64,000 nucleotides of DNA from Pristionchus mayeri. Its lineage: Eukaryota; Nematoda; Chromadorea; Rhabditida; Neodiplogasteridae. The notes under the pieces are model-generated. The model ran no database searches. It was not told the DNA's origin and saw only the letters and a list, made by a program, of their open reading frames with translations. The stretch covers positions 25,055,087 to 25,119,086 of the forward strand of contig BTRK01000001.1 in NCBI GenBank assembly GCA_036245805.1, written 5' to 3'. Shown piece after piece: positions 12,813 to 26,319 of this stretch. A program made the position numbers and the translations under genes. Each line of letters opens with the position of its first letter. The stretch's first letter is position 1.

Positions 12813-15800
12813 ATGGACTCTTTCGGAAGTGCAGCAGTTGACATCGACATGGTTAGTTTCATTCTTAGTTTCTTCTTTTTTATTAGAATATTTTGATAAA
12901 AATCAATGTAGTTTGGCAAAGTGATTGTTATCTAGTTATTCGTAGTTATCTAGTTAAAAGAACAGTCTCTGTGATCGTATGAAAACTATTTTTTGCAGCT
13001 TGAAAAGGAAATCGCCGCTAAAGAAGAAACAAGGCGTGAAAGGAGTGAATTGAGTGGAAACATCAATGGAATGGCTCCAGTGCAAACGAGAAGAGCCAAC
13101 TTGCAAGAGGTCGATCTCCATGCTGAGTTGGACACCCTCGACGAACCCGTGTGGGACACTGTGGTTAGCCTTTTCTTCTCTCTCGTTGATTAGCAATAGT
13201 TTTTCTGACCTCAAACCAACTCTGTGCGCTTATTTATTCACACTTTATATAATACTACGCGAAATTGTGAAACTTCCAAACGAATCTTCTATTTTATGTC
13301 GCATTTTTGGGGTTGCTTAGCCCAAAAAAAACTGTCCAATGTTTTCTTGTTTATATATTTATACTATTTTTTAAAGTTAACATTGCAGAAACGTGATTTG
13401 AAGACGGTGGGAGAGAAGTTCGCCCAAGTGATCGTTCCACGTGGCGACAACAAACAGATTCTGAAGGACTGGGATCTGTGGGGTCCTCTCTTCATCTGCG
13501 TCGCTCTCTCGCTGATCCTGCAGGGACACGGGAGTGGAGACGAGAAGGCGCCCCAGTTCACCCAGGTAAACCTAGTTATTGGACTCGGTGAAATCCACTT
13601 CATAATTCGATTTTGTGGTCTCGAGTTGGAAAATTTGTATAAATCAAATATGAAAATGAAAATATCGAATTACGAGGACGACTCATGTGAATGAGTCAAA
13701 AGTAAATTATTCCGGGATTCTTTTACCATGGATTTGGATGCTAATATTCCACAATTAGATTAGAATTCTACTCATCACTTACATTAGTTCGCTAGTATGG
13801 TGGAATGTGATACCTCAAAAAATAAAGAGTGTATCAATTGTTGTTGAGGTGTTCACTATTACGTTCTTCGGAGCATGCGTCGTCACAATGAACATCAAGT
13901 TGCTAGGAGGAAAGATGTAAGTACCTTTTATGCATCGCAACGATGTATTGTTTAAATTTAAATGTAAATATTAGGCTGATGCATAATTTTCTTTACAAGG
14001 TATTTTGCCATTTCTCTGGCGAATGCTGCACATGCATCAAACACCACTTGTGTATTATTTGAGGTAGTGTTGGGCCATAACAATGAATGCTTTCTACCAT
14101 ATCGATCCAATTCCATTCCGCAGAAAAACAATGATAACTGAAAATTGACAAAAATTCCAGGTTTTTGGGTTTTCGACACAAATCATCGCAAAATTTAAAC
14201 GAATTCCATACGGATGCCACCCCTTTGAGAAACTAATGAGCAAGGATAGTTGCTTCCACAGAAGACGTGAAATGGGAGTTTCGGCCTTTCACGGTTAAAT
14301 AGTATGGTGAAAAATGGCGATTTCGCCGTTCAAATTTGACGTTCAAACCCATAATTGAGAAATCTCTCGAATGGACAGATGATTTTTCACCAACTTTCTA
14401 TGGTAACATCCTAATCATGTGTACTTCTGATTATGTTTCATTTGAGACCACAAACTCATCCAGCAAAATCCCACTGTGCATATAATCAATATCTACCAAA
14501 TACAACACCCCACAATTCCGGATGAAGAGGCTTTTTAGTCAGGTTGCTTTAGGGATAATCCCGATCACTCACCACAGTAGAACAACTAGTCATAATACTT
14601 CACAAAATGGTGTTGCAGCGGCACAATTATTGCTTCACAAATAGTATCAATCAATCGAAAAATTCATAAGAAATTGCAATTATCAGAATTTGGAGTGTTG
14701 TCTCTTCGGTTTTACAGATTGATGAAGCTCAATGAAATGTGCGCTATGTAGAGCACACGTGTACTAATACCATAAAAGAATCCACAGGAGGATTGCTCAG
14801 GACCGAAGCAAGATAGTGCTCGAAAACCATGCTCGTGATTTTGTAAAGAAAATTATGCATCAACCTAATATAACGGATTCGCGTAGTCGTTGTTAAATTC
14901 ACATATTAATGATAAATGGAGGGTGGGTATATTTATTTAAATATGCTGCCTCTTTGGCAAAATATGTTTAGATATTATTTGATTTAACTTTCTAAATTGT
15001 GCTGATTATGTTCATGGAAGGGGTCTAAGAGGTTATTTTCAGATTTGAAGAAAAGTGAAACTGATTTGTTAGAGATGAGATTTCGAAATCATTCACTAGG
15101 AAGAGCAGTATAGTCAGAAGTAAAAGTATTCCAAGATATGTAGACATAAATGCAAGTGCATAATGAGAAATCGGGAGGGGGGTGGTGGTGGAGTGGTAAC
15201 TTAATTCGGAAAACTGTCTCTCATTAAGATCAGTAACCGAGATGTGGTGTTGTAACTAGTCAACTAAGTTTCTAAGATTTCAGATTTTTAAAATAAAATA
15301 TCTATTTTTCGATTATCTATTTTTAAATATCTATTTTTTTAAGTTCCCTGCTTATCTAAATCTGAGATTCGACTTTAGTTCTAATTTTGTCCTCTCACAT
15401 CGCGCCACATTTCAAATGTCTACTCCTCGTAAGATCCGGGATAAGATAAATCGAGCAAAATGTGCGAAGCGAGCTGCGACCTCCGGATTGAGGGACAAAC
15501 TCACTATCCAGAATTAGTTTAGTAGAAACATGAACGAGCCGCTTCGCGGCTCGCGAACTAAGTTTCTAAGATTAAAATATTTCTAAAATTTTTTGAATTA
15601 CTTATTTCTATTACATCGATTAAAACATTGCTCGATAAAAGTTTTTGGACGCGTCGATAAAAATGAAATGAGCTACTCATATGTCTATGTTAAGTAAATA
15701 GCCAACCTTTACTCCAGTGTTACCAGATATATCAAATAACTTTTTAAAACACATTTATTGATACAGAGAACACAACGAAATCATGATTGGAAAAATAAAA

Positions 15801-18800
15801 TGATAATCTTGTTGTTTTGGTTGGTTAATCCGGAGACTGGATGAATTTCTCCCAAGGCGAACTTTCGGACTCGATTGATGGCATATCCCCTGGCAGACAC
15901 GATGGCTTGTCGTTAGTATTTTCTTCATCCGGTGTATTCTTGAGTTTTAGAGCCACATGCATCCGGTGAATCTCCTCACACATTTCGATTGAGTAATAGC
16001 AGGCAATCACGGGTCCAAGCACTTCTTTCTTGACAATGTCATCAAAGAGTTCCTTCATGGGGAATTCCTTCAAAACGATATCTGTTAACATACATTACAA
16101 ATACCTGCATATTCGACGCATTCGATTGCATGGTGATGAACACATCCGGCGCTTCGCACTGTATATCCATCTCTGATCGATTAAAAAGGGGAATAAACAT
16201 ACGCAATCCATCGCTGCGATCACCTTTTCGAATCTCTCTCTGTACCAGGCAATAGATTGCATCCGGTGAGTACAGAGTTGAGAGAAAAGGGGATCGACGG
16301 GGTGCTGATTGGTGCCGGAAATAGAGAAGACCGGAGTGTTCAATCCGGAGGATGGTAAGATGGAGTTGGAGCCAGGAAATGCATCGGCTGAATAGATGAA
16401 CGAGAATCCGTCATGAAGAAACTTCTTTGCCTAAAGTTGTCGAATTTTTGCAAACCCAAAGTGGTGGATCTTTAGCTATATCTGGTCGCACTTTAACTAA
16501 CAAAATAAAGATTTTCAATTAATTGGAAAGCACGTTGAAGATCACTAACCTTGGGAGGCAGTGTTCCATCATTGTCATTCTTTTCTGTGTTCGATCCGGA
16601 GAGCTTGATCTTCTTGGCGCATTCAGTTGTAAGGAGCTCGCATGTCAGGAAATGATCATTCCTTGCGACGATCTATTAATGAGTGAAAATACACGGATAA
16701 ATTACCAATTGTGCATTCACTCACCCGGAGCCTACTGCCATTGCACAATCCTTTTGAGACGAAGATGTTGCGAAGAAGAATTACGCTCGCACCAACCTTA
16801 GTAAAAATGCATACATATTTTTAGAGTCAGCTCAAAACAAACACAAACTGTTAGCTATTTTTGGTAGCCCTTTCGCTAACATTATAAATTAACATTCTCA
16901 ACAATGAGAACACAAGTTAAGAATGTCTAACCTTGGGAGGCAATGTTTCATTCTTGAACCCAATATAGAGTTTGATCGAAAAACGGAATGAGCTATTTTC
17001 TATGTTAAGTAAAGAACCAAACGTTGCTCCAAAGTTTCACTAACCTTGGGAGGCAGTGTTCCATTCTTCGTATGCACTTCTGTATTCGATCCGGAGCGTT
17101 TGAGGACGATCTTCTTAGCATTATAGGGCATCAGTGCGAGGGAGGGGGTTGCATCCGGAGAATAAGGATCAATGAGCATAATTGTACCTGAAAATAGTGA
17201 GGTAGAAAAGTAGATTTTACTTTGCCCGCTTATCAGTATATCAGCGATAAATTAAATTGATTATCTGAGACTACGCAAATTCAGGACGCACAATAGATCG
17301 ATTGCAAAAAACGCGATTATCATTTCATACGAACAAGTGCTGATCCCTTATCAGCTTATCAGAACCAAAGTTTGACGTGAAATATCGATTTTGCAACCAA
17401 TTGACAGTGAAATGCATCTATTTATCAATACTCACGTTATGCACGTCGATTCCGCTTGAAACTGAGGATGGTATGTCCGATGTGAAGGCGATTTGTTTAA
17501 AAAAACGTTCATCCGGAGCTCTGATATGCATGAATAACTCAAAATCAATCAATAAACAATACAAAAAACATTAATAAACGATTTAAATTCAAAGAAAAAA
17601 ATCAGAAAAGGAAAAGTCGCCTAAATTTTAAGCAGCTGGCCGAGTACTGTAGATAAGATGCGCATGACAGGAAAAGACGGCTGTCCATTCAAAATTTCCG
17701 GACCAGTGTGATTCCCCCAAAATTTCGATTTTCAATATTAATTACATTTATTTTGAATATTACTGACAATGATTGCAACGAATTCACATGAAAAGACATA
17801 TTGATAAGTTGTTAGTGAATTGAAGCCTTAATTAGCCAATTTTTGACGATTTTCAATTCAGAATCATCCAAAATTTATATCTTCGACCGAAAGTGATGTT
17901 CATTTTCAGTACTAACGTTCAACATCAGTTAGTATCATGCTTATTAATACTGATCATGAAGCCCTTATCACTGCGGATTATTGATCTCGGCCGAAATCGC
18001 GGAGAAAAATCACGCCATTCGCTGTGAATTACATCGATATTTTGCGAAATAACGCTTTTCTCAACTGACAGATCGTCAGTTTCACAGAAATACCACTGAA
18101 CCTACCTTTATCAGTCTCAAGGTCTTTTGATTTTTATCGTTATCGATCGGAAGCTTCATTGATTTGCGCTAAACCCCACTCTAATTTCCGCAGGTGGCAT
18201 CAATCGCTCAAGAAATAGAGCTTTTATCAACACTTTGATCATCCTTTGTCAAAAATACACGCTAACAAACTGTATCAGTTTTATGATCTACAATTTATAT
18301 CATTATCGATCGATAATTTCCCTTGATTTGAGCTAAAAAAACACCAATTTGATAGCAATTACGATACGATATGTAAGTTACAAGAGCCTCCCCACATCGC
18401 TCTTATCATATTCCATGCGACAAACCTTATCTGAGCATCAAATATCAGTAGTTTTGACGCGCGCGCGCTCTCTCCATTCCCATGCTCTCTCGCTCTACAC
18501 AGTGCGAGAGAGCGGAGCACTCCTATGCGCCCTCTACCTCCACGAGCACAACTGCCCTCGTTGCCTTGTGGATAGTGAGCTTGTCTCTCGATCTCGAGGT
18601 TGCGGTTTCGAGTCCCATCCGCGACGGATCTTTTGCCCGATTTATTCTCATGGTCAGGTGGACAAAAATCGCGGAAAATTCTTGTGGACAAATCTTGCGG
18701 ACACTTTGAGACGGTAGATAGACATTGAAAAGAGATGAAGAAAGGAATTTCTCGGGAAGTGGGGTGGGGATGGGACAGTTATTTTCTCACTAGAATATTT

Positions 18801-19273
18801 TTAAATACCGTTCAGTCTATAGTTAAATTAATTTTTCTGTACTGATTGAAGGGAACAATTCAATTCCTTTCAGTTCATTCTTCCAATCCCTGTGTGTGAT
18901 TGGATACTGTCTCCTCCCCCCGACTCTCTCTGCCCTCATCTGTGTCACTCTCCTCCGCTTCTCCTTCTTCCTCCGTCTCGCCCTCACTGCAGCTGCCTTC
19001 GTATGGGCCACCTATTCTGGTTTGTTGTCCCTTTCGAATTATAGAGTTAAAAATATATGCATTTAGATCATTCCTATGCAGTGATTATTATTTTTGAATT
19101 GATTGCATGAGAGCTACATTCTTTAGACTTCATTTGAATGAATGTTGCTTGCAGCGATGGGATTCCTGACTGGTTCTCAGCCAGAGAAGCGTCGTCTCCT
19201 CATCGTCTATCCCATTTTCCTCTTCTATTTCGTCGTTTCATGGCTCATCGTTCTTCACACTTCTCCCCAGTAA
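12813..19273 (+). CDS. YIP1-family protein, YIPF6 ortholog, 237 aa
   Basis: Six exons: 12813-12851, 12999-13163, 13389-13565, 13849-13916, 18874-19019 and 19155-19273; 714 nt in phase. Family landmarks are LDEPVWDTV followed by KRDLKTVGEKF, the strongly conserved DWDLWGPLFICV at the first TM helix, LLGGKISFFQSLCVIGYC spanning the 5-kb intron and a last TM helix (LFYFVVSWLIVL). YIPF6 is a five-helix Golgi/ER membrane protein of the Rab-interacting YIP1 family that works in vesicle traffic. Intron 13917-18873 is about 100 times longer than the gene's other introns and is filled with transposon debris, a nested minus-strand gene and a tRNA-like repeat. The split codon joins cleanly across it (AT|T, giving GGKISFF). 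Confidence 0.93.
13971..14867. mobile_element. Degenerate mariner-like element with terminal inverted repeats
   Basis: The left end TTAGGCTGATGCATAATTTT continues as CTTTACAA. It is mirrored at the right end (14841-14867) by TTGTAAAGAAAATTATGCAT followed by CAACCTAA. TA flanks both ends (13969-13970 and 14868-14869), the mariner target duplication. The termini resemble the TTAGGTTGgtGCA ends of mariner (irritans-type) elements. At 897 bp it is shorter than a full ~1.3 kb element. Only short open stretches remain (for example minus strand 14220-13960), so it is a non-autonomous or decayed copy inside the YIPF6 intron. Confidence 0.65.
15534..15552. repeat. Short GC-rich hairpin
   Basis: CGAGCCGC-TTC-GCGGCTCG forms a near-perfect 8-bp stem in otherwise AT-rich intron sequence. 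It is not obviously a terminator or RNA gene. Confidence 0.5.
15825..17531 (-). CDS. Unresolved nested gene with internally repeated exons (or pseudogene)
   Basis: The product is not recognised. Several minus-strand blocks with good GT donors lie inside the YIPF6 intron. Near 17531-17436 a block contains RAPDERFF. Near 17187-17046 and 16667-16547 are two blocks that both hold KL/KR-SGSNTE and end GTLPPK directly at a GTTAGTG donor. Near 16964-16932 a third ends ETLPPK at a GTTAG donor. Near 16431-16200 a block has LHDGFSFIYSADAFPG. The last block (16082 to TAA at 15825) ends FIQSPD. The 16790-16200 blocks join in phase 0, but other junctions do not: the last acceptor needs a 1-nt carry and its only obvious intron is 23 nt. 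The CCGGATG word recurs across blocks. It looks like a gene grown by segment duplication, possibly decayed. Ends are approximate. Confidence 0.4.
18545..18640 (+). repeat. tRNA-derived (SINE-like) sequence
   Basis: The stretch has an A-box-like TGGATAGTGAGC and a B-box-like GGTTTCGAGTCCC about 40 nt apart, the spacing of an internal RNA polymerase III promoter, and looks most like an Arg-type tRNA body. The T-stem does not pair well and no 7-bp acceptor stem was found, so it is not a functional tRNA as read. It is more likely a tRNA pseudogene or SINE-type repeat. Confidence 0.4.
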
Positions 19274-20470
19274 GCATAATACGCCTCTCCCAGTCATGCT
19301 TTAACTCTGTGCTTCTGAGTGAGCTAAGCTCTAATCGCTAGTGTCGCTCCCCCATTGGAATTGTATCCACTGTGATAGTTTTAATGTGTACAGTCTATTC
19401 CATACTCACGCAAACACTGGTGCCAGATTAATGTGAATGTATATTATTCCTGTAGAGTAATTTATAAATTATTGTACACCAATTATTGTTTCCTCGTTAA
19501 TTGCAAAAATATAAAGGAAAGAGAAAAAAGTACAACTATTTCTGTAAGCGGGAAAATAATTTGGTTATGCACTCATGAGAGCTGAAAGATCAGTGATGAA
19601 TAGGATGCGCAAAGTAACTTCGATGATGAGACATTGTTAGAAGACTGCTAATGGAAGAAATATTTCCAACTGCTTGCATGAATATTGTAACGTCTCGAGC
19701 ATGTCATCGACGGAATCACTCGAAAAGAGTGTGCTTTCCGAATCTTTTTAACCTTGTCTCATGCGAAAGATGCATCTACAGACGTTCATGGGATTTGTAC
19801 ACAGAAAAAATGCGCTGAAGCGAGTTCGAGAGTCATAATAGTATTTTCGTTGCTTCGTCGATGCCCGTTGATGACTGACGATAATCCTTCGTAAAGGAAA
19901 GATATGACAAATAATATGTAACAAATTGGCTTTTGAGATGGTAGGATATTAAATTAGATTTAGCGCAATTAATTACCCAAGTTGTTGTCACTGGATTTGT
20001 ACGTTTTTTGTAGAATACGGATAATTAGGCCTGAATTAGGTCCTCTCAATACCGGGCCTCGGGCATAGCTCATTCACGTAATATTTCTGTCCCTCTGGCA
20101 CCACTGGGAAGAGGTTGAATAGGAGTACTTTTGGATAGCCCTTGGTCCCGTGCGGAAGATTCTCTCGCACTCGCGGTTCTCTAGACGCGTCGCGTGTTGA
20201 TGGGAGGGCCACTCGCGACCTTTTCGAATTGGTCACTCAGCTGCCATCTTTCGTAAGGTTCGTCGCTTTTTTGATTATCTCCAGACCTCCCCTAATATTT
20301 GATTTCCTAGTCTCCTATTCTCATGATGAGGCCAGCCCTAGTACCTTTGTACTTTTAGAAATCGAGCCCTAAGTAGCCTTGAAATCGGTGCTTAGTCGTT
20401 GGATAGGAGAGCCGTCTATCTACACATCAGGAGTACTGAGAGAACTTACTGAGAGAACTTCCTAGACATC
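19274..20470. other. Intergenic, nothing recognised
   Basis: About 1.2 kb between the YIPF6 stop and the hnRNP start. The first part is AT-rich (3'UTR-like) and the 20,040-20,400 part has mixed composition. No coding exon with family similarity, RNA gene or repeat was identified. Confidence 0.35.
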
Positions 20471-22023
<1,553 letters not shown>

Positions 22024-22167
22024 AAGATACACTAATAAGATTGAAAAATATATTCTGCGCCTTTTGTACATTGTGTCAATTGTACTCACTGAACGTTATA
22101 AACGGTTTCCATGAAACTAAACCCGTGTTATTGTCGCTTCGATACATACAACAACAAACAAGAACTA

Positions 22168-22692
22168 TCAAGTCACAGCAGGAACTTCAATGGAATTTGG
22201 ATCCTGGGGTATTGTACTGGCTGAGTGGTAGCGATCTCCTAGTGAGAGAGAAGAATTGGATGATGATGAAATAGATGATTGATCGATTGACGGAGGGATA
22301 CTGTAGGATAACCTCCGATCTGCAATGTCATACTGTATTGATAGGGTGTTCTCTGTCTGAGCACCTGGAAGAGCATGGGAGATGTATTGGGGAGCCTCTG
22401 GTCTGGGAGGAGGAAGAGTGAATTGAGTGAGTCCCTTCGAAGGGTTCATCCGAGGAACTCGCTGCAGTCAGAGGTAAAGAAGGATATGGGAAGGGAGACA
22501 TACTGATTTGTGGCCATTCGAAGGACAAGCCACGAATTTGAGTTGGCCATGGTCTATTGTGAGAAGTCGAGTGGATTGAAGATGAGGGAGATGAGAGGAG
22601 AAGTGATCGATGGTGAGGGAGAGAGGATGGGAGACAGGAGATTCAGGGAAGATCTCAAAGATGCCTTCAGTTACTCTCGATCTACCATCCAT
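22168..22692 (-). CDS. Hypothetical Ser-rich protein, about 160 aa
   Basis: Not recognised. Two exons (22692-22504 and 22461-22168) join in phase 0 through a GTATGT donor and a CTGCAG acceptor. The protein begins MDGRSRVTEGIFEIFP, continues through VACPSNGHKS, has a Pro-rich PPPRPEAPQ segment and a Ser-rich tail (SSISSSSNSSLSLGD), and ends at TGA 22170-22168. It converges on the hnRNP gene with a gap of ~145 bp. More exons may lie upstream (22700-23000). Coding evidence is the clean splice pair and the open frame on both sides. Confidence 0.4.
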
Positions 22693-23292
22693 TCTCAATT
22701 CATTCCTTCTCTATCTCATTCATTCCTTATTCGTTCATTGTGAATAATGAATCCGCACAATACGAAGATGATTGTCTCCAGTGTACTTATGTCACACGAA
22801 TATTGTGGGATTACATGCGCCTTTCCTCTGTTTTTTTTGGGTTTAAATATCGTATAAATGGCTGACTTTTGGTGGAGGGATGAGTGAGAAATGAATGACT
22901 GCTGATCGATAACTGAGGAAGGCAAGGAAGACATCGATGGAGTAGAAGAGACATAACACAGAGGAGAAGAAACAAGCATGCAGTAGATTACGGTCGAGTC
23001 CTAACTGGAATGAGGGATTATCGATTAGCTGGGTTTACATAGATTACGGTACCACATGATGGGAGTAGGCTAGAGTGAGTGAGAGTATAGCGGAGAGAAT
23101 TGCCATGCAAGTGGAGATGATTCCCTCAGATTTGAGAAGACGACGGGATAAATGAAGAATGGAGGAAGAGGAGGAGGAGGAAGGAGATCTGCAGAGAAAG
23201 TCTCCTCTCTTCTGTTACCATTTCTAGAGAATCACTTGAATAATACGTTCGGGTAGAGAAACTAGTTCGACTGCACTGTTTCACTTATCGCA

Positions 23293-23643
23293 CTAATAAT
23301 GTGTTCGTCCCCCATGGAGAAGTTCCCTCTCTTCCTTCCTTTTCTGGTAAGAGCTCCTCCTCAGTGGGTTCGCAATGGAATTCCTAGTGATTGCAGATTT
23401 GAAGTATTACTTGAGTATGAGATAGGCAGTGAAGGGAGGGACTGATACGAGAGACACGAGTAGAATCCATTGAGTGCCCACTCGAGAGACCAAGTAGATG
23501 ATCACCACTGAGGAAGCCAGTTCGAGCAACTGAAGGAACACTTCCTTCCCTCGAGGAAACACCTCAGATGGGCACAGTAATAGTAGCGAAGCCATTGTTC
23601 TCTCTACTAATACCCTGTACGGATCGCACCCACTAGTATCCAT
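23293..23643 (-). CDS. Candidate small membrane protein, about 107 aa
   Basis: Not recognised. The open frame from ATG 23643 to 23411 encodes MDTSGCDPYRV, a hydrophobic stretch (LLELASSVVIIYLV) and a second one (WILLVSLVSVPPFTAYLIL). A GTAATA...CACTAG pair would join it in phase to a basic tail rich in Arg/Lys/Glu that ends at TAG 23295-23293. The required intron is only 27 nt, shorter than any other in the window, so the 3' end is doubtful. Upstream exons may exist near 23710. Confidence 0.3.
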
Positions 23644-25027
23644 TTCCGGTCTGGGAGAAGAAGAGGAAGGGACTCACTTTGAGACTCAATCGGAGGATCG
23701 TATTGGGACGCATTTCATAGTGAGAGGATGATGATCCGAGTGAGGGTCAAGAGAGGGCTGAAAAGAGACTGGACTGAGGGGAGGGAGGAGGAGACCATTA
23801 TGGAGAGAATGGAGAGACAATGCGAGGGAATACTTGTAGAGAAGAGCAGGAAGTACACTTTACGACTGATTGGCAGAGAGGATCAGAGGGAGGAGAGACT
23901 GATCGATAGAGAGAGAGAGTGAAGCAGAGGGAAGAGAACCACAGATGGACGAATGGTAATGAGCCGTTCCATCGAGGGAATGGTTATAGAGAAGAGAGAG
24001 AGAGGGATTAGAAAGGGTCTCGATTCAAAAGAAGAGGACCAAGGACGAAAAATGAATGGAGAGATGAGTAGAAGAGGAGGGATGGAGTAGTAATGGTGAC
24101 TGGTCTCCCAACTGATTATCCCTCCTCTCCCCTGGTCACTCCCCACCCCCTCCAGTCCTCTCGAGGTAACTCGCAATCTCTTTATTCCGTCTCCCATTCA
24201 ATCGATAATCTAGAGATCAATAGTAATCGGATGGGTCGAATCTCATCATCTTCTTGTTCCTTCCAGCAGCATCGATCATGTATCCAGGCACATGGCGGAA
24301 TGCACCGTAGACACTCCTCTTCTCCTGCAAGAATCAACATAATTCCTCCCTCCATTCCATTTCTCCTTTCGCTTTTCCATTCAATTTCCGACTTCTCATC
24401 TTCTTCTCCCCTTTCTTGCATCATTTTCCTCTGCTTGTATTTACAACAATCGAGCGAGTTTCCAATGAATGATGAGTAACGGATAGGACCTTCCCCGTGC
24501 ATTCCCCCCTCCGTGGCCCTAAAAAAACGCGACCCGATCGACCTCGACCAATTGGTCTACCCCACACATTGAATGGTTCTCCCAGTGAGTACGTATTCCT
24601 GTCCTCACTACAGTTCCTCTTCCTTCCTCTTCCTCCTCATTCCTCCTTCTTCTTCTCTTCATTCACTCCTCATCAATAATGCGTGGTGGTCTTCTCCTCT
24701 CCGTTCCGATCCCATTTCACCCTTTGTTATCCCCTTGTTTCGCTTCCCCTCGAAGCCAAGCAGGAGATACGTATACCCGTGCAATTGACACGAAATGCAT
24801 TGTCCCCTGTCTAGTAGGAAGAGATGACTGATAATGGAGAGTGTCCCTCTCTCTCGAATGTCTCCCATTGCCACTGTCACCTCCAGGCAATTTCATCGAA
24901 CCAGACAAAAATGAGATTCATATGGATTGTGCTAGCGGCAATTTGGGGAGATTCCATCGGCAGACCGGACCAGTTCATTCCCTCCCTTCTAGTATTGTAC
25001 GATGAAGGAATTACTCATTTCGCCAGA
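23644..25027. other. No supported gene
   Basis: About 1.4 kb of GA-rich followed by TC-rich sequence. Several open frames exist on both strands (for example near 24,100-24,500), but none shows a domain, signal peptide with matching splice sites, or repeat structure. Confidence 0.3.
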
Positions 25028-25340
25028 TCACAGAGGGGGTGGATACATTATGATGGATTTCCCCCTTGACGCGTATTTACTACAAAAAGCCACCCCCCAC
25101 ACTACAGAGATATTTGGAGAAGGGAAACTGACGAGTTGAAAGGGCGAGGACTCAATGACCACGAGGGGAACCGTGAGAAACACGATGAGGAAGACTGAAG
25201 AGATCAAAGATCAATCTATGAATGAGAACTGGGCACTACTAAGTGGATACTACTGAGAAAAATCGTGTCTAGACAGATAAAACAAAAATGTGGAGTGTAA
25301 TTACAAGTTGAGTAGACATACGCAGTCTGACGAGAGCCAT
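25028..25340 (-). CDS. Small secreted peptide, 61 aa
   Basis: Not recognised as a family. Exon 25340-25322 (MALVRL + 1 nt) has a GTATGT donor. The acceptor at 25195 lies in TTGATCTTTGATCTCTTCAG, the same acceptor block used by recognised genes here. The joined frame is 186 nt and starts with a classic signal peptide (MALVRLLFLIVFLTVPLVVI, residues 1-20, cleavage probably just after), followed by about 40 residues ending PPPL before TGA at 25030-25028. The mature part has one Cys. It may be a neuropeptide-like or effector-type secreted peptide, but no dibasic or amidation site is obvious. The opposite-strand frame at 24912-25069 also starts like a signal peptide but lacks splice support and overlaps this gene. 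Confidence 0.45.
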
Positions 25341-26093
25341 CGAGCGTGGGGAAGGGTAGATCAAGGAGATATGAGAACTGAGAGGAAGGAGGGGCGGAGA
25401 CTGACGCCTTCAGACTCCACCCATGTGTCGTAGAGGAAAGGCTATTCTAGACCCCTTGTCTTCCCATGCTTGTATTTTAAATGTGGAACGAAAACATTTA
25501 TCTTCAAGTGAACAAGTGAGGTAAAGGTGAAGTGTGAATAGGGGAGGGGACAGGGAAGGGAAGAATACGGTAAGGCAGAAGAGGAAGGAATCACCAAGGA
25601 TATACACTGAGGATTAAGATGAGAGACTGGACGGGCAGTGTTATAGAGTGCTCAGTGCGCACAATTATCAAGTTAGACGAATCGAGTCATCAAACGATTG
25701 TACTTTGAATGGAAGTCAATCCTGAATACGGTAGTTAGACGGGGGGGGGGGGAAGGGTTGGGAGAGTTCAACGTGAGCGCAATGTAACAAGTATTAATAA
25801 TAAGTGATGAATGTGATAAAAGGGGTCATTGAGTGTTTCAAGGGGTGCAAAGGGAAGAAGGGAGAATCTTGCCCGTCCTATCCGAGTATCGAGTAAAGGT
25901 CGTGGTAGTTCATCAATAATTGTTACCAGGTCCTGCAATTACCTCATCATCAGTCCATTCCTCTCCTCTCCTTCATTGTCTTCCACTGATTTCCAATCCA
26001 TTTATACGTAATTTCCCCTCTTCACATTCATTCTCCGTTTCTAGAATTAACCCCTTCTCCACCCATCAGAAAGACTTATTTTCTACTGCAGGT
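25341..26093. other. Intergenic, no gene seen
   Basis: About 0.75 kb. It contains a 12-G run at 25741-25752 and TACGGTA words at 25565-25571 and 25727-25734. No supported coding exon. Confidence 0.3.
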
Positions 26094-26258
26094 TACAGTG
26101 AAAACAGAAAGAGTAGTCCGTGTTGTGGTTGCGAGATTTAGTACATTTAATTCTAAATATACGCGGAACGCGGATGACGAAAGTTCCGCGTATATTTGGA
26201 ATCAAATGTATTAAATCTCGCCACCATACCATGGACTACGCTTTCTGTTCTCACAGTA
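26094..26258. mobile_element. MITE-like long inverted repeat (165 bp)
   Basis: The left arm (26094-26169) and right arm (26183-26258) are imperfect reverse complements over about 75 bp. The central part around the CTAAATATACGCGGAAC arm is best matched, with a ~13-nt loop. Both ends read TACAGTG/TACTGTG inward and begin with TA, as in Tc1/mariner-type MITEs. It sits at the 3' end of the BAP18 gene. As RNA it would form a long hairpin. Confidence 0.6.
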
Positions 26259-26319
26259 CTAAAAATAGCAAGAAGAACTTTGACTAATAGATGGTCATCA
26301 TACTGATAATATTATCAAC

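Noticed and set aside
18359..18717. Open frames on both strands around 18.5 kb
   Set aside because: Produced by a tRNA-like repeat; the peptide is a known type of spurious prediction.
24912..25069. Signal-peptide-like short frame on the + strand (MRFIWIVLAAIWG...)
   Set aside because: Overlaps the splice-supported minus-strand secreted peptide gene and has no splice support of its own.
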